Shown piece by piece: positions 36,866 through 48,366 of a stretch of DNA of 64,000 nt (position 1 is the first letter of the stretch; every line of letters starts with the position of its first letter). The notes under the pieces were generated by a model. The model saw nothing but the letters and a program-made list of their open reading frames with translations, was not told the DNA's origin and did no database searches. The DNA is from Marinospirillum alkaliphilum DSM 21637 (GTDB lineage: Bacteria; Pseudomonadota; Gammaproteobacteria; Pseudomonadales; Halomonadaceae), in assembly GCF_900119735.1 (NCBI RefSeq), contig NZ_FPJW01000007.1, positions 124,001 to 188,000 on the forward strand. The letters are read 5' to 3'. A program made the translations under genes and the position numbers.

Positions 36866-39502
36866 TCAGAGACTGCGCTCTACCTTGACCTTGTCAAAGA
36901 CTTCGATCTTGTCACCGACTTTAACGTCATTGTAGTTCTTCACGCCAATACCGCACTCCATGCCGTTACGAACTTCACCGGCGTCATCTTTAAAGCGGCG
37001 CAGGGACTCCAGCTCGCCTTCATAGATGACCACGTTGTCACGCAGTACACGGATTTTCTTGTTACGGTAAACCGTACCCTCAACCACCATACAGCCAGCC
37101 ACCTGACCGAACTTGGGTGAGCGGAACACATCACGCACTTCGGCAATACCCACAATTTCCTCACGGAACTCGGGTGCCAACTTGCCAACCATGGCCTGCT
37201 TGACCTGCTCAATCAGCTCATAAATGATGCTGTAATAACGCAGATCCAGCTCTTCACGCTCAACAATGGCCTTGGCTGATGCATCCGCACGGACGTTGAA
37301 ACCAATCAGGATTGCATCAGAAGCCAGCGCCAGGTTGGCGTCGGTTTCCGTAATACCACCCACACCGGAAGACACGATGTTGACCTTGACTTCGTTGGTC
37401 TCCAGGTCTTTCAGGGCACCAATAATGGCTTCCACGGAGCCACGCACATCCGACTTCAGTACGATGTTGACGCTGGCCGTCTGACCCTGCTCCATCTGGC
37501 TGAACACGTTTTCCAGCTTGGCTTTCTGCTGGCGCGCCAGTTTGACTTCGCGGTATTTGCCCTGACGGAACAAGGCGACTTCACGGGCTTTTTTCTCATC
37601 CTGAACGACGGTGAATTCATCACCAGCTTCCGGCGTGCCATCCAGACCGAGAATTTCCACCGGAATGGATGGACCGGCAGCATCGATTTGCTTGCCGTTT
37701 TCATCAATCAGGGCGCGTACCCGGCCATAGTTCAGACCGGCCAGCACAATATCGCCCTTGCGCAGCGTACCGTTCTGAACCAGAACCGTGGCAACCGAGC
37801 CACGACCACGATCCAGACGGGACTCAACAACCACACCCTTGGCGGGTGCTTCAGGCACAGCAGTCAGCTCCAGCATTTCCGACTGCAGCAATACCGCCTC
37901 CAGAAGGTCATCAACACCAGTACCCTTTTTAGCGGATACGTGAACAAAAGGTGTGTCACCACCCCAGTCTTCCGAGATGACTTCATGCTGGGACAGCTCA
38001 TTGCGGATGCGATCCGGATCAGCCCCTTCCTTATCTATCTTGTTAACTGCCACCACCAGCGGTACACCGGCAGCCTTGGCATGCTGCACAGCCTCAATGG
38101 TCTGCGGCATCACACCGTCATCGGCAGCCACCACCAGAATGACCACGTCAGTGGCTTTGGCACCCCGCGCACGCATTGCAGTGAACGCCGCGTGACCGGG
38201 GGTATCCAGGAAGGTCACCATGTTGCCACCATCAGTTTCAACGTGGTAAGCACCAATGTGTTGGGTAATACCGCCAGCTTCAGCATCAGCAACCTTGGCA
38301 CGACGAATGTAATCCAGCAGCGAGGTTTTCCCGTGGTCAACGTGACCCATTACGGTCACCACCGGAGCACGGGTAATTTCGTGACCTTCGTAGCTGATGT
38401 TATCCAGCACTTCCAGCTCAATGGCATTTTCTTTTTGCAGCTTGGGCGTGTGGCCCATTTCTTCGACTACAATCGCTGCTGTGTCCTGATCTATCACCTG
38501 GTTGATGGTGGCCATGGCCCCCATCTTGAACATCACCTTGATGACCTCAGAACCCTTGATCGCCATGCGATCAGCCAGGTCAGCCACGGTGATGCTCTCG
38601 GGAATCAGCACTTCACGCTTGATCGGTGCAGTCGGGCGCTCAAAACCATGCTCGCGTGACGGACCACCGGAACGACGACCACCCTTGCGGCGATCATCCT
38701 TGCCACCACGGCGGCTCAGGCGACCTTCTTCAAAATCATCTTCGCGGCGTGAGCCGGTTTTTTTACCACCGGCAGACTTGCGGCTACCCGGTTTGCTGGC
38801 CTTGGGCTTGTCATCTGCAACGGCAACCTTGGCCGTTTTCAGCAACACTTCAGCGGGTTCTTCCACCACGTCATCATCAACCGCAGTCACAATCGGGTTG
38901 GCACGGGCTTTACGTGCCTGTTCAGCACGGCGCTTTTCTTCCTGCTTACGACGCTCTTTTTCAGCTTCGGCCTTTTTCAGTGCTTCTTCATCCAGCACCG
39001 GCTCAACACCCTTGCTTTCCTGCTGGGCACGACGGGCAGCCTCTTCTGCTTCCAGCTCCCGGCGGGCAGCTTCTTCTGCTTCGCGGCGCGCCTGCTCAAC
39101 AGCCATGCGCTTCTGTTCAGCTTCGTTTTCCGCCTGCTTCAGGGCTTCAGCTTCAGCAGCCTTACGCGCTGCTTCTTCAGCTGCTTCCTCTGCCTTACTG
39201 GCCTGAATATCAAGTTCGCTACGCTTAACAAAAGTACGTTTTTTGCGTACTTCAACATTCACGCTTTTGCGGCCATCAGTTTTCAACTGCTGGGTCACCT
39301 TGCGGGTCATGGTGATGCGGGTCGGCTCTTCACCACCGCCGGTGGTGCGCTTCAGGAAACCCAGCAGGGTTTCCTTGTCCTGCTCGGAAACCTTCTGGTC
39401 TGAGCTTTTATGGGGCAAACCAGCCTCTTTCATCTGTTGCAGCAAACGCTCAACAGGTCGGCCAATGGCCTCAGCAAATTCTTTTACGGTGTTTTCTGCC
39501 AC
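36866..39502 (-). CDS. infB: Translation initiation factor IF-2
   Basis: IF-2 is the GTPase that brings fMet-tRNA to the 30S subunit. The 878-residue protein has an IF2-type N-terminal domain and a long charged Ala/Glu/Arg-rich region (about 100-200). A second basic linker follows. The G domain carries [17 protein letters not shown] and NKIDK, then domains II, III and the fMet-tRNA-binding C-terminal barrel. The start is a GTG at 39502 with GAGG upstream. The length is usual for gammaproteobacteria. It lies 32 bases after nusA. Confidence 0.97.
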   Translation of the reverse strand: MAENTVKEFAEAIGRPVERLLQQMKEAGLPHKSSDQKVSEQDKETLLGFLKRTTGGGEEPTRITMTRKVTQQLKTDGRKSVNVEVRKKRTFVKRSELDIQASKAEEAAEEAARKAAEAEALKQAENEAEQKRMAVEQARREAEEAARRELEAEEAARRAQQESKGVEPVLDEEALKKAEAEKERRKQEEKRRAEQARKARANPIVTAVDDDVVEEPAEVLLKTAKVAVADDKPKASKPGSRKSAGGKKTGSRREDDFEEGRLSRRGGKDDRRKGGRRSGGPSREHGFERPTAPIKREVLIPESITVADLADRMAIKGSEVIKVMFKMGAMATINQVIDQDTAAIVVEEMGHTPKLQKENAIELEVLDNISYEGHEITRAPVVTVMGHVDHGKTSLLDYIRRAKVADAEAGGITQHIGAYHVETDGGNMVTFLDTPGHAAFTAMRARGAKATDVVILVVAADDGVMPQTIEAVQHAKAAGVPLVVAVNKIDKEGADPDRIRNELSQHEVISEDWGGDTPFVHVSAKKGTGVDDLLEAVLLQSEMLELTAVPEAPAKGVVVESRLDRGRGSVATVLVQNGTLRKGDIVLAGLNYGRVRALIDENGKQIDAAGPSIPVEILGLDGTPEAGDEFTVVQDEKKAREVALFRQGKYREVKLARQQKAKLENVFSQMEQGQTASVNIVLKSDVRGSVEAIIGALKDLETNEVKVNIVSSGVGGITETDANLALASDAILIGFNVRADASAKAIVEREELDLRYYSIIYELIEQVKQAMVGKLAPEFREEIVGIAEVRDVFRSPKFGQVAGCMVVEGTVYRNKKIRVLRDNVVIYEGELESLRRFKDDAGEVRNGMECGIGVKNYNDVKVGDKIEVFDKVKVERSL

Positions 39503-39534
39503 TGTCCATCTCCTCTTTCGACGACGCGTCAGGC

Positions 39535-41022
39535 TCAGGCTTCGTCTTCAAACCAGTGAGCACGAGCAGCCATGATCAGCTTGCCGGCACGCTCTTCTGT
39601 CATCGCCTCGATATCCATCAGGTCATCAATGGATTGTTCAGCAAGATCATCCAGGGTGGTGATACCCATCTGGGCCAGTACTGACGCCAGAATACGATCC
39701 ATTCCTTCCAGATTCAGCAGCGCTTCATCCGGTTTGGCATCCGCCAGCGCCTCTTCAGAGGCAATTTCCAGCGTCAGCAATTCATCCTTGGCGCGGCGAC
39801 GCAGTTCATTAACCAGGTCTTCATCCAGGCCATCAACTTCCAGGAATTCTTCCAGTGGCACATAAGCCACTTCTTCCAGGCTGGTGAAACCTTCTTCAAC
39901 CAGTAGGCGGGCCAGATCATCATCCACGTCCAGATGCTGCACAAAGTACTGGATCTGGTTATCCATTTCCTGCTCTTGCTTGCCGCTGGCTTCTTCTTCG
40001 GTCATCACGTTCAGACGCCAGCCAGTCAGCTCACGAGCCAACTTGACGTTCTGGCCACCACGGCCGATGGCCTGAGCCAGGTTGTCTTCTGCCACAGCCA
40101 CATCCATCGAGTGAGCATCTTCATCAACAATGATGGAAGCCACTTCAGCAGGTGCCATGGCATTGATCACCAGCTGTGCCGGGTTATCGTCCCACAGCAC
40201 AATATCAACCCGCTCGTTACTGAGTTCCGTGGATACCGCCTGTACACGCGAACCACGCATACCCACACAAGCACCCACCGGATCAATACGGCGATCATTG
40301 GTTTTCACGGCAATTTTGGCACGTGAACCAGGATCACGTGCGGCACCACGAATTTCGATCAACTGCTCGGAAATTTCCGGCACTTCAATCTTGAACAGTT
40401 CAATCAGCATTTCCGGGCAGGTACGTGACAGCACCAACTGCGGACCGCGATTGTTCGGGTTCACTTCTTTAAGAATGGCGCGCACACGATCATTCAGGCG
40501 AAACTTTTCACCAGGGATCATTTCGTGGCGGCCCAGATAGGCTTCTGCGTTGCCACCCAGATCAATGATCAGTCCATCACGGGTGGTCTTTTTAACCACA
40601 CCGGACACCAGCTCACCCTGATGCTCCAGGTACTGACGCACCACTTCTGCCCGCTCTGCTTCGCGCACCTTCTGCACAATGACCTGCTTGGCAGTCTGTG
40701 CAGCAATGCGACCAAACTCGATGGACTCGATGGGCTCTTCCTTCACATCACCCACCACCAGGCCGTCAGCCTTGGCTTCGGATGCAGGAATCTCACAATC
40801 CGGCTCGGAAAAATCTTCATCATCAACCACCGTCCAGCGGCGGAAGCTGTCGTACTCACCGGTCTTGCGATCGATGTTAACGCGAATATCAACGCCTTCT
40901 TCCATAAAGCGCTTTTTGGTTGCACTTGCCAGTGCGGCTTCAATAGCCTCGAAAATGGTGTCCTTGGGTACGCCTTTTTCATTGGAGACGGCATCCACCA
41001 CCAGAAGGATTTCTTTACTCAT
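39535..41022 (-). CDS. nusA: Transcription termination/antitermination factor NusA
   Basis: NusA binds RNA polymerase and modulates pausing, termination and rRNA antitermination. The 495-residue protein has the N-terminal polymerase-binding domain, an S1 domain with [21 protein letters not shown] and the [15 protein letters not shown] segment of KH1. A KH2 domain with [12 protein letters not shown] and two acidic AR repeats at the C terminus follow, the form found in gammaproteobacteria. It follows rimP by 27 bases in the conserved rimP-nusA-infB order. Confidence 0.97.
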   Translation of the reverse strand: MSKEILLVVDAVSNEKGVPKDTIFEAIEAALASATKKRFMEEGVDIRVNIDRKTGEYDSFRRWTVVDDEDFSEPDCEIPASEAKADGLVVGDVKEEPIESIEFGRIAAQTAKQVIVQKVREAERAEVVRQYLEHQGELVSGVVKKTTRDGLIIDLGGNAEAYLGRHEMIPGEKFRLNDRVRAILKEVNPNNRGPQLVLSRTCPEMLIELFKIEVPEISEQLIEIRGAARDPGSRAKIAVKTNDRRIDPVGACVGMRGSRVQAVSTELSNERVDIVLWDDNPAQLVINAMAPAEVASIIVDEDAHSMDVAVAEDNLAQAIGRGGQNVKLARELTGWRLNVMTEEEASGKQEQEMDNQIQYFVQHLDVDDDLARLLVEEGFTSLEEVAYVPLEEFLEVDGLDEDLVNELRRRAKDELLTLEIASEEALADAKPDEALLNLEGMDRILASVLAQMGITTLDDLAEQSIDDLMDIEAMTEERAGKLIMAARAHWFEDEA

Positions 41023-41049
41023 GCCTTGGCCTCTCGAAATCTGTCCTTG

Positions 41050-41520
41050 CTACTTTTTGTGCTTATCCAGGTCAGGTTTGACTCTTGCCTGGTCGATGGT
41101 TTCAATCGGAAAACAGTATTCTTCATCTTCAACCTGAAGGATCACTTCATCTGCTTCAACGCCTTTCAACAAACCGCTGAACTTGCGCTGTCCTTCATAA
41201 GGCAGACGTAATTTGATCTGGATCTGCTCACCTGCATAACGCTGGTATTGATCCAGACGAAACAATGGGCGATCCATCCCGGGAGATGAAACCTCCAGGG
41301 TGTACTCACCAGGAATCGGGTCTTCAACATCCATCAGGGCACTGACCTGACGGCTGACCTGGGCACAGTGATCCACCGTGATACCCTGCTCACTTTCAAT
41401 ATAGACGCGAAGCAGCAGGTTGGTACCACGACCGGTCAATTCGAGTCCCCAGAACTCAAAGCCGAGAGACTGAACAACAGGTTCAATCAGCTGTTCCAGC
41501 AACTTGTCTTTACTTGCCAC
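41050..41520 (-). CDS. rimP: Ribosome maturation factor RimP
   Basis: RimP aids maturation of the 30S subunit. The 156-residue protein has the typical LIEPVVQSLGFEFWGLEL start and the VSSPGMDRPLF motif between its two domains. I chose the GTG at 41520 because GGAG lies 8 bases upstream and the N terminus then matches the family; an in-frame ATG at 41544 is the alternative. It is the first gene of the rimP-nusA-infB-rbfA group and follows a tRNA terminator. Confidence 0.94.
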   Translation of the reverse strand: MASKDKLLEQLIEPVVQSLGFEFWGLELTGRGTNLLLRVYIESEQGITVDHCAQVSRQVSALMDVEDPIPGEYTLEVSSPGMDRPLFRLDQYQRYAGEQIQIKLRLPYEGQRKFSGLLKGVEADEVILQVEDEEYCFPIETIDQARVKPDLDKHKK

Positions 41521-41625
41521 GGAAAAGGCTCCAGCTCTCTGCATAGGCAGATCGGATGATCACAAAGGCCGGAAAACTTCGGGAATGGGCTTGGGCGCCG
41601 TTTGCGCGAAGACTTTTTCGACCTA

Positions 41626-41652
41626 ACAAAAAGCCCCTTAAAAAAGGGGCTT
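41626..41652 (-). terminator. Intrinsic terminator after tRNA-fMet
   Basis: AAGCCCCTT (41631-41639) pairs with AAGGGGCTT (41644-41652) and, on the minus strand, the stem is followed by TTTTTGTT. It lies 12 bases beyond the tRNA 3' end and separates the tRNA unit from rimP, which therefore needs its own promoter or read-through. Confidence 0.88.
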
Positions 41653-41664
41653 CTGATTAAATCT

Positions 41665-41741
<77 letters not shown>

Positions 41742-41753
41742 TCAGAGGCAGGC

Positions 41754-41782
41754 ATTGTACTGGTAGTGAGCACATTGGTCAA
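41754..41782 (-). promoter_or_regulatory. Promoter of tRNA-fMet
   Basis: On the minus strand TTGACC (41777-41782) and TACAAT (41754-41759) are separated by exactly 17 bases. The tRNA begins 12 bases after the -10. Both hexamers match the sigma-70 consensus at five of six positions. This indicates that the initiator tRNA is transcribed independently of the tRNA-Leu upstream. Confidence 0.8.
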
Positions 41783-41852
41783 CCACTACCACCAAAACAC
41801 CTGAAAACAAACTTCTCGCCGTCGCACTGCTTAATACTGCTGCGCTCAACAT

Positions 41853-41939
41853 TGGTGCCGAAGGCGGGACTCGAACCCGCACGGGCATACGCCCACTACC
41901 CCCTCAAGATAGCGTGTCTACCAATTCCACCACTTCGGC
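41853..41939 (-). tRNA. tRNA-Leu (GAG)
   Basis: The 87-base minus-strand gene has a 7-bp acceptor stem (GCCGAAG with CTTCGGC), discriminator A and encoded CCA. The anticodon loop TTGAGGG reads GAG. A long variable arm, as in class II tRNAs, and TGGTAGAC in the D arm identify it as leucine. It lies about 100 bases after secG, the usual location. Confidence 0.97.
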
Positions 41940-42041
41940 TTGCTGCTCACCTGTCAAAAACATGATTCCACACAGGCGTTTGAGGCGGGCAAATAATAGA
42001 GCTGCCAACCCGCCTTGGCAACCCCTCACTACAAAAAAAGC

Positions 42042-42383
42042 TTAGTCTTGCGGACGCGTTTCAAGTGTCGGCAGATCATCCAGCAATGGCAGACGCTCAC
42101 GCTCAAACTCTTCAATCACGTCAGCGGCGGGCAGACCCAGATCCGGGGCATGTTGCTGAGTGGCCAGATAAGCCAGCGCCATGCTGGTTGCAAAAAATGC
42201 CGCTGCCAACCAACCGGTCATGCTACCCAGGAAACCCATCGGGCCAAGACTGCCAAAAACGGTATTGGAGGCACCACCACCAAAAGAGGCACCGGCTTCA
42301 GCACCCTTGCCTTGCTGCATCAATACCAGCACCACCAAACCCACCGCCAGCAACACATGAATCATCAAAACAATACTTTGCAT
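42042..42383 (-). CDS. secG: Preprotein translocase subunit SecG
   Basis: SecG is the small accessory subunit of the SecYEG channel. The 113-residue protein has two membrane helices, at about 4-22 and 52-72, separated by the MQQGKGAEAGASFGGGASNTVFGS loop typical of the family. The C-terminal tail is acidic. It starts 5 bases after the tpiA stop. Confidence 0.95.
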   Translation of the reverse strand: MQSIVLMIHVLLAVGLVVLVLMQQGKGAEAGASFGGGASNTVFGSLGPMGFLGSMTGWLAAAFFATSMALAYLATQQHAPDLGLPAADVIEEFERERLPLLDDLPTLETRPQD

Positions 42384-42388
42384 GAACT

Positions 42389-43135
42389 TTATTCCGCTGC
42401 GTAACCTATTGCCAAAAACTGGTCGGCATCCAGGGATGCACCACCAATCAACCCGCCGTCAATATCCGTCATCGCAAACAAGGATGCGGCATTATCCGGT
42501 TTGACGCTGCCACCATAAAGCAACAGCATCGTTTCAGCCAACTGAGGACTAACCTCAGCTACAGCACTCCGCAACAAGGCATGCACGTCCTGCGCCTGCT
42601 GTGGTGTTGCCGTTAAACCTGTGCCTATGGCCCAGACTGGCTCATAAGCAAAAATCACCTGCTGCAACTGCTGCGCTGTTAAACCCTGCAAGATCGCCTG
42701 GGCCTGACGTAACACCACCTGCTCAGTCTGACCGGCCTCACGCTCTGCCAGTGTTTCACCAACACAGATCACCGGCTTCAAACCTGCTGCCAGGGCCTGC
42801 TGTGCTTTTTGCAATACCAGTGCATCTGTTTCCTGCTGGTACTGACGCCGCTCGGAGTGCCCTAACAAAACATGGCTCACACCCAGATCTGCAAGCATAG
42901 TGGCAGCCACTTCCCCGGTATAAGCACCAGACTCATTGGCAGCACAATCCTGTGCACCCAACAACACACCCGAACCCTGCAAGCTACTTGCCGCCTGCTG
43001 CAGGTAAGGAAAAGGCGGGCACACCAACATCGCTGCTGTCGGCAGACGCGCAGCCAACAACTGCTTTAACAGGGCGTCCGTCATTTCACGGCTGCCATGC
43101 ATTTTCCAGTTGCCTGCTACCAGTTTCTGTCGCAT
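42389..43135 (-). CDS. tpiA: Triosephosphate isomerase
   Basis: TpiA interconverts dihydroxyacetone phosphate and glyceraldehyde 3-phosphate. The 248-residue barrel enzyme has KLVAGNWKMHG with the catalytic Lys, LLGHSERR with the His electrophile, AYEPVWAIGTG with the catalytic Glu and YGGSVKPDN for phosphate. I chose the ATG at 43135, which gives the canonical N terminus; an ATG five codons earlier (43150) is possible. Confidence 0.96.
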   Translation of the reverse strand: MRQKLVAGNWKMHGSREMTDALLKQLLAARLPTAAMLVCPPFPYLQQAASSLQGSGVLLGAQDCAANESGAYTGEVAATMLADLGVSHVLLGHSERRQYQQETDALVLQKAQQALAAGLKPVICVGETLAEREAGQTEQVVLRQAQAILQGLTAQQLQQVIFAYEPVWAIGTGLTATPQQAQDVHALLRSAVAEVSPQLAETMLLLYGGSVKPDNAASLFAMTDIDGGLIGGASLDADQFLAIGYAAE

Positions 43136-43193
43136 CAGTTGCCTATTCATTCATGATCAAGGGCGAGGATTCTATTAAAAAACCCCTTCAAGC

Positions 43194-44534
43194 TCAACCA
43201 GCAACTGCTGCAATCACCGCAGCAATTTCTTCTGCCTGGCACTGCACTTCTGCCTCCACCTCACCTTCAACCATGACTCTCAGCAAGGGTTCTGTACCCG
43301 ACGGACGCAATAAAATACGCCCTCGGCCAGCCATACGTGCTTCAACCTCTGCCACTTTTGCAGTGACCTGAGGATGACGCAACAGAGCATCCTTGTTAGC
43401 AGCAGTACGCACATTCACCAGGCTTTGCGGCATTTTTTTCATGCCTTGCAACAACACCTCAACCTGCCCATCTGCCTCAATAACCGCCTGCAACACCTGC
43501 AACGCAGCAACAATACCATCACCTGTTGACTGCACATGACGGCACACCAGATGCCCGGAGTTTTCTCCGCCCAACAACCAGTTGCGCTGCTGCAACTCGG
43601 CCATCACATAACGATCACCCACCTTGGCGCGCACAAAAGGAATATCCCGTTCTTTTAGTGCCAACTCCAGGCCGAGGTTGGACATCAGGGTGCCCACCAC
43701 GCCACCCTGCAACTGGCCTTTGGCTTGCAGATTACAGGCCAGAATGTACAACAGATCATCACCATCCAGCAGGCGACCGGTGCGTGTCACCATCACCAGT
43801 CGATCTCCATCACCATCAAAACCTATGCCCAGATCAGCACCGATTTCCAACACCCGGGCCTGCAGCGCCAGGGGTTTGGTGGAGCCATAACCCTTGTTGA
43901 TGTTCAGTCCATCCGGTTCAGCACCGATCACGTCTACTGTTGCACCCAGCTCACTGAATACTTCCGGGGCAATGTGGTAGGTGGCACCATGGGCACAGTC
44001 CACCACCAGGTGCAAGCCCTGCAGGCTGGCACTGAATGGCAGGGTGTTTTTGCAAAACTCGATGTAACGCCCGGCTGCGTCGTTAATGCGTCGTGCCTTG
44101 CCCAGGGCTGCGGGAGAAGCAATTTCCAGTGGCTTGTCGAGCCAACTTTCAATTTCCAGCTCCACTTCATCGGGTAATTTTTCACCGTTGCGGGAAAAGA
44201 ACTTGATGCCGTTGTCTTCAAACGGATTGTGTGAGGCACTGATCACAATGCCGGCATCGGCATGAAAGGTCTGGGTTAAATAGGCAATGCCCGGTGTGGG
44301 CATGGGCCCCAGCAGATACACATCCACGCCAGCAGCAGACAGTCCGGCTTCCAGCGCCGACTCAAACATATAACCCGATAAACGGGTATCCTTACCGATC
44401 AGGATGCGCTTTTTACCCTGACGGGCAAACACCTTACCCGCCGCCCAACCCAGCTTTAACACAAAATCAGGGGTGATTGGGTGTTCACCCACACGACCAC
44501 GAATGCCATCAGTACCAAAGTATTTTCTAGTCAT
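43194..44534 (-). CDS. glmM: Phosphoglucosamine mutase
   Basis: GlmM converts glucosamine-6-phosphate to glucosamine-1-phosphate on the path to UDP-GlcNAc. The 446-residue protein starts [14 protein letters not shown] and carries the phospho-Ser loop [16 protein letters not shown], the metal loop [10 protein letters not shown] and the C-terminal phosphate site [15 protein letters not shown]. Its start overlaps the folP stop by four bases, as in E. coli. Confidence 0.97.
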   Translation of the reverse strand: MTRKYFGTDGIRGRVGEHPITPDFVLKLGWAAGKVFARQGKKRILIGKDTRLSGYMFESALEAGLSAAGVDVYLLGPMPTPGIAYLTQTFHADAGIVISASHNPFEDNGIKFFSRNGEKLPDEVELEIESWLDKPLEIASPAALGKARRINDAAGRYIEFCKNTLPFSASLQGLHLVVDCAHGATYHIAPEVFSELGATVDVIGAEPDGLNINKGYGSTKPLALQARVLEIGADLGIGFDGDGDRLVMVTRTGRLLDGDDLLYILACNLQAKGQLQGGVVGTLMSNLGLELALKERDIPFVRAKVGDRYVMAELQQRNWLLGGENSGHLVCRHVQSTGDGIVAALQVLQAVIEADGQVEVLLQGMKKMPQSLVNVRTAANKDALLRHPQVTAKVAEVEARMAGRGRILLRPSGTEPLLRVMVEGEVEAEVQCQAEEIAAVIAAVAG

Positions 44535-45364
44535 TTTGTTATCTTGCTGTTTTGTTTTTCAACTGCCTGCCATACTCTCAAGGCATCCTTCATTCCCGCC
44601 ACAGCATGCACCCGAATCAATCGGGCACCTCGCTGCACAGCCAACAAATGAGCCGCCAGCCCGGCCGCTTCACGGTCCCCGGTTTCACGCCCGGTGAGTT
44701 CACCCAGCATACGCTTACGCGACATACCCGCCAGCACCGGGTAACCCAGGGCAACAATTTCATCCAATCTGGCCAGTAACTGCAGATTATGTGTCAGTTG
44801 TTTGGCAAAACCAAAGCCGGGATCCAACAAGATGCGCTCTGCCGTTATACCTGCCTGCTGGCATTCACTGGCTCGCAGCTGCAACCAGTCAGCAACATCC
44901 TTCACAACATCCTGATAATCCGTTTGCTGTTGCATGTTACCGGGTTCACCCCGCATGTGCATCAGGCACACCGGCAAACCACTGGCTACTGCAGCATCCA
45001 GTGCACCCGGACGGGTCAGGGATCGGACATCATTGATCAGATCCACACCTGCAGCTGCAGCTGCCTGGATCACCTGTGGACTGCTGGTGTCCACCGAGAT
45101 CAGCACGCCCGATGCAGCTTTAAGGGCTTCAATCACCGGCAACACCCGATCCAGCTCTTGCTGCTCACTGACAGGCGCCGCACCAGGGCGAGTGGATTCA
45201 CCACCAATATCAATGATATCCGCACCCTCTACCTCTAAACGCAAAGCCTGTTGCAACGCCTGATCCACCTGGGTGTAACGCCCACCATCAGAAAAGGAGT
45301 CCGGGGTAACATTTAATACACCCATGATGCGAGGTTGTTGCAGATCCAGCTTTCCGGCAAACAT
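44531..45364 (-). CDS. folP: Dihydropteroate synthase
   Basis: FolP condenses p-aminobenzoate with the pterin pyrophosphate; it is the sulfonamide target. The 277-residue barrel has the N-terminal signature [17 protein letters not shown], the second signature [14 protein letters not shown] and the C-terminal [12 protein letters not shown]. It lies between ftsH and glmM, the standard order. A terminator separates it from ftsH. Confidence 0.97.
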   Translation of the reverse strand: MFAGKLDLQQPRIMGVLNVTPDSFSDGGRYTQVDQALQQALRLEVEGADIIDIGGESTRPGAAPVSEQQELDRVLPVIEALKAASGVLISVDTSSPQVIQAAAAAGVDLINDVRSLTRPGALDAAVASGLPVCLMHMRGEPGNMQQQTDYQDVVKDVADWLQLRASECQQAGITAERILLDPGFGFAKQLTHNLQLLARLDEIVALGYPVLAGMSRKRMLGELTGRETGDREAAGLAAHLLAVQRGARLIRVHAVAGMKDALRVWQAVEKQNSKITK

Positions 45365-45432
45365 GATCTTTCACTCCGTTTTAAAACCAGGAAACCACTG
45401 CTCAACGCGATGAGTTCAGCTCAAGGACTTCC

Positions 45433-45458
45433 AAAACAAAACCCCGCCAAGGCGGGGT
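45433..45458 (-). terminator. Intrinsic terminator after ftsH
   Basis: ACCCCGCC (45441-45448) and GGCGGGGT (45451-45458) form a perfect stem with a 2-base loop. On the minus strand TTTGTTTT follows. It lies between the ftsH stop (45492) and the folP start (45364), so folP-glmM need read-through or their own promoter. Confidence 0.85.
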
Positions 45459-45491
45459 CTGCATTTGATCACACAGGTGCTGCCTGGAACA

Positions 45492-47456
45492 TCAGTGCAC
45501 CGAACCACCCAGCGGATCAGATGGCTTATTGCCAGGCTTGTGTTCATCAACCTCATCATCCAGTGCTTCTTTGCTGGACTCAGATTCGGCTTCAGCTTTA
45601 ACGCCACCTTCACCATCGTTATTCCAATCTTTAGGTGGCTCAGGGGTGCGGCCTTCCATGATCTGGTCAATCTGATGCGCATCAATGGTTTCATATTCCA
45701 TCAAGGCATCTTTCATCAGCTCCATCTTGTCACGATTTTCCTCGAGCAGACGGGTTGCCTCTTCGTAACAGGTATCCAGAATACGGCGGATCTCGGCATC
45801 CAGCATCTTGGCTGTTTCACCACTGACATTCATGTTGCCGCCACCAGCATTACCCTTGCCAAGGAAAATCTCACCTTCGTCTTCGCTGTACAAGACTGGT
45901 CCAGCGGTGTCAGACAGGCCCCATTTGGTCACCATGTTACGAGCCATTTTGGTGGCCTGCTGAATATCGTTGGACGCACCGGTGGACACACCATCCGCGC
46001 CGTAGAACATTTCTTCCGCAATCCGGCCACCATAAGCCGAGGTGATGCGGCTCAGCAGGTAACGACGACTGTAAGAAACGCGATCTTCCTCCGGCAGGAA
46101 CATGGTGACACCCAGTGCACGCCCGCGCGGAATGATGGACACCTTGTAGACCGGATCATGGCCCGGCAGCAGACGACCCAGAATGGCGTGACCCGCTTCA
46201 TGGTAAGCCGTCATGATCTTGTCTTTTTCGGTCATCACCATGGACTTGCGCTCAGCGCCCATCATGATTTTGTCCTTGGCCTTGTCGAACTCTTCCATAC
46301 CCACCAGACGCTTGTTGGTGCGGGCAGCAAACAATGCTGCCTCATTCACCAGGTTGGCCAGATCAGCACCGGAAAAGCCAGGTGTACCACGCGCAATCAC
46401 GGAAGGGTTCACATCATCCGCCAACGGCACTTTACGCATGTGGACTTTCAGAATCTGTTCACGACCACGAATATCCGGCAGCCCCACCACCACCTGGCGG
46501 TCAAAACGACCAGGGCGCAGCAGTGCAGGGTCCAGTACGTCCGGACGGTTGGTAGCGGCAATCACAATGATGCCATCATTCGGATCAAAACCATCCATCT
46601 CAACCAGCAGCTGGTTCAGGGTTTGCTCACGCTCATCGTGCCCCCCTCCCATACCGGCACCACGATGACGACCCACGGCATCAATTTCATCAATGAAGAT
46701 GATGCAGGGAGACTGCTTTTTGGCCTGCTCAAACATGTCGCGGACACGGGATGCACCCACACCCACAAACATTTCCACAAAGTCGGAACCAGAAATGGTG
46801 AAAAAGGGTACCTTGGCCTCACCGGCCACCGCTTTTGCCAGCAGGGTTTTACCGGTACCGGGACTGCCCACCATCAATACACCACGGGGAATCTTGCCAC
46901 CCAGACGCTGGAACTTGCCCGGATCACGCAGAAAGTCCACCAACTCTTTAACATCTTCTTTGGCCTCGTCACAACCTGCCACATCAGCAAAGGTGGTTTT
47001 GATCTGATCCTGGGTCAACAGGCGTGCCTTGGATTTGCCAAAACTCATCGGCCCGCCACGACCACCACCACCACCCTGCATCTGACGCATAAAGAACAGG
47101 AAAATGGCCATGATCAGCAAAATCGGGAAGCTGGCAATCAACAGGCGAGTCCACAAGCTTTGACCTTCCGGTTTACGGCCTTCGACCACCACATTGTGGG
47201 TCAGCAGGTCATCGATCAGCTTGGGGTCTTCCGCTGCTGGACGAATGGTACTGAAGCGGGTGCCATCAACACGCTCGCCATGAATATCAAAGCCGTCAAT
47301 GACAACCCTTCTCACCTGCTGCTGCTGGACTTCACGGACAAACTCGGAATAGTTGACCGAATTGGGCGTGGTCTCGACATTGAAGCTGTTAAACACCGTC
47401 AGCAGTACTGCTGCAATGACCAGCCACAGAATGAGATTTTTGGCCATATCGTTCAA
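45492..47456 (-). CDS. ftsH: ATP-dependent zinc metalloprotease FtsH
   Basis: FtsH is the membrane-bound AAA+ protease that degrades regulators such as sigma-32 and LpxC. The 654-residue protein has two membrane helices (about 7-24 and 105-122) around a periplasmic domain, then an AAA module and the zinc protease site HEAGH. The Walker A loop reads VGSPGTGKT; the normal residue at the Ser position is Pro. Walker B is IIFIDEIDA and the second region of homology is present. The start is TTG at 47456 by ribosome-site spacing, or the ATG at 47447. The C-terminal tail is acidic and variable. Confidence 0.96.
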   Translation of the reverse strand: MNDMAKNLILWLVIAAVLLTVFNSFNVETTPNSVNYSEFVREVQQQQVRRVVIDGFDIHGERVDGTRFSTIRPAAEDPKLIDDLLTHNVVVEGRKPEGQSLWTRLLIASFPILLIMAIFLFFMRQMQGGGGGRGGPMSFGKSKARLLTQDQIKTTFADVAGCDEAKEDVKELVDFLRDPGKFQRLGGKIPRGVLMVGSPGTGKTLLAKAVAGEAKVPFFTISGSDFVEMFVGVGASRVRDMFEQAKKQSPCIIFIDEIDAVGRHRGAGMGGGHDEREQTLNQLLVEMDGFDPNDGIIVIAATNRPDVLDPALLRPGRFDRQVVVGLPDIRGREQILKVHMRKVPLADDVNPSVIARGTPGFSGADLANLVNEAALFAARTNKRLVGMEEFDKAKDKIMMGAERKSMVMTEKDKIMTAYHEAGHAILGRLLPGHDPVYKVSIIPRGRALGVTMFLPEEDRVSYSRRYLLSRITSAYGGRIAEEMFYGADGVSTGASNDIQQATKMARNMVTKWGLSDTAGPVLYSEDEGEIFLGKGNAGGGNMNVSGETAKMLDAEIRRILDTCYEEATRLLEENRDKMELMKDALMEYETIDAHQIDQIMEGRTPEPPKDWNNDGEGGVKAEAESESSKEALDDEVDEHKPGNKPSDPLGGSVH

Positions 47457-47619
47457 GGCAATGCCCTCTTGTTGATTGCACCGGCAGCACTCACAGATAA
47501 CCTTGCCGGGCGGTAGGTCTTTGTTTCCATCTTACAGCAATTCCGTGTTGAGACCGAAAAAAAGCCGCTGATGTTTCATTTATCTTTTGTATGACAGTGA
47601 TAAGTTTCTTTCGTTGCCT

Positions 47620-48240
47620 TCAGCCTTTAAAACCGCGCGCCAACAAGTAAACCTCACGTGAGCGCGCCCTGGAGGCCTCAGGTTTGCGGGTCACCACTCG
47701 ATCAAAGCGGCTACGCAGCAGCTTCAAGTAATCCTCATAACCCTCGCCTTGAAACACCTTGGCCAGAAAGTCTCCGCCCGGCTTCAATACCTGCTCGGCC
47801 AGATCCAGCGCCAACTCCACCAGATACATGGCCCTGGGTTGATCGATGGCATTCATACCACTGAGATTGGGGGCCATATCAGAAATTACAAGGTCGGCCT
47901 GTCGCCCCTGCATGGCATCCAGCAACTGCTGCAACACCTCATCTTCCATGAAGTCCCCCTGAATGAACTGTACGTCTGGCAAGGGATCCATCGGCAAGAT
48001 GTCTGACGCCAGAATGGTGCCCTGACCACCCAGCCGTTCAGACAGCAGCTGCGACCAGCCACCCGGTGCTGAACCCAGATCGATCACTGTCATGCCGGAA
48101 CGCAGCAAACGGTCTTTATCATCAATCTCAGCCAGTTTGTAAGTGGCGCGGGAGCGATAACCATCTTTCTGGGCTTTCTGCACCCAGACATCATCCACAT
48201 GTTCTTTTAACCAGGCCGCACTGGTTTTTGATCGCGCCAC
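47620..48240 (-). CDS. rlmE: 23S rRNA (uridine-2552-2'-O)-methyltransferase
   Basis: RlmE (RrmJ/FtsJ) methylates U2552 late in 50S assembly and is heat-induced in E. coli. The 206-residue protein has the SAM-binding motif [13 protein letters not shown] and the K-D-K-E catalytic set (Lys near the N terminus, [19 protein letters not shown] and the final Glu in SREVYLL). The GTG at 48240 is preceded by GAGGT; an in-frame start at 48261 adds 7 residues. It is divergent from yhbY and upstream of ftsH. Confidence 0.94.
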   Translation of the reverse strand: MARSKTSAAWLKEHVDDVWVQKAQKDGYRSRATYKLAEIDDKDRLLRSGMTVIDLGSAPGGWSQLLSERLGGQGTILASDILPMDPLPDVQFIQGDFMEDEVLQQLLDAMQGRQADLVISDMAPNLSGMNAIDQPRAMYLVELALDLAEQVLKPGGDFLAKVFQGEGYEDYLKLLRSRFDRVVTRKPEASRARSREVYLLARGFKG

Positions 48241-48366
48241 ACACCACCTCTTTACTGCCACTGCCGGGAAAATAAACAGGCCAGGGGATGACCTCAGCCA
48301 TCCCAGCCTCTAGAATACACAGTTCAGGGATTCACCCTCAGCAAAACCCGAACCGAGAAGATTAAC

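Noticed and set aside
37688-38659. A 323-codon plus-strand frame within infB
   Set aside because: It is antisense to the conserved G domain of IF-2; the His/Asn-rich product is a typical shadow frame.
38900-39200. Repeat-like low-complexity stretch
   Set aside because: It encodes the charged Ala/Glu/Arg linker of IF-2; the repetition is at protein level and not a DNA repeat element.
45465-47516. A 683-codon open frame on the plus strand
   Set aside because: It is exactly antisense to ftsH, whose protein is highly conserved. The translation is rich in His, Thr and Gly and matches no family; it arises from codon bias in the opposite strand.
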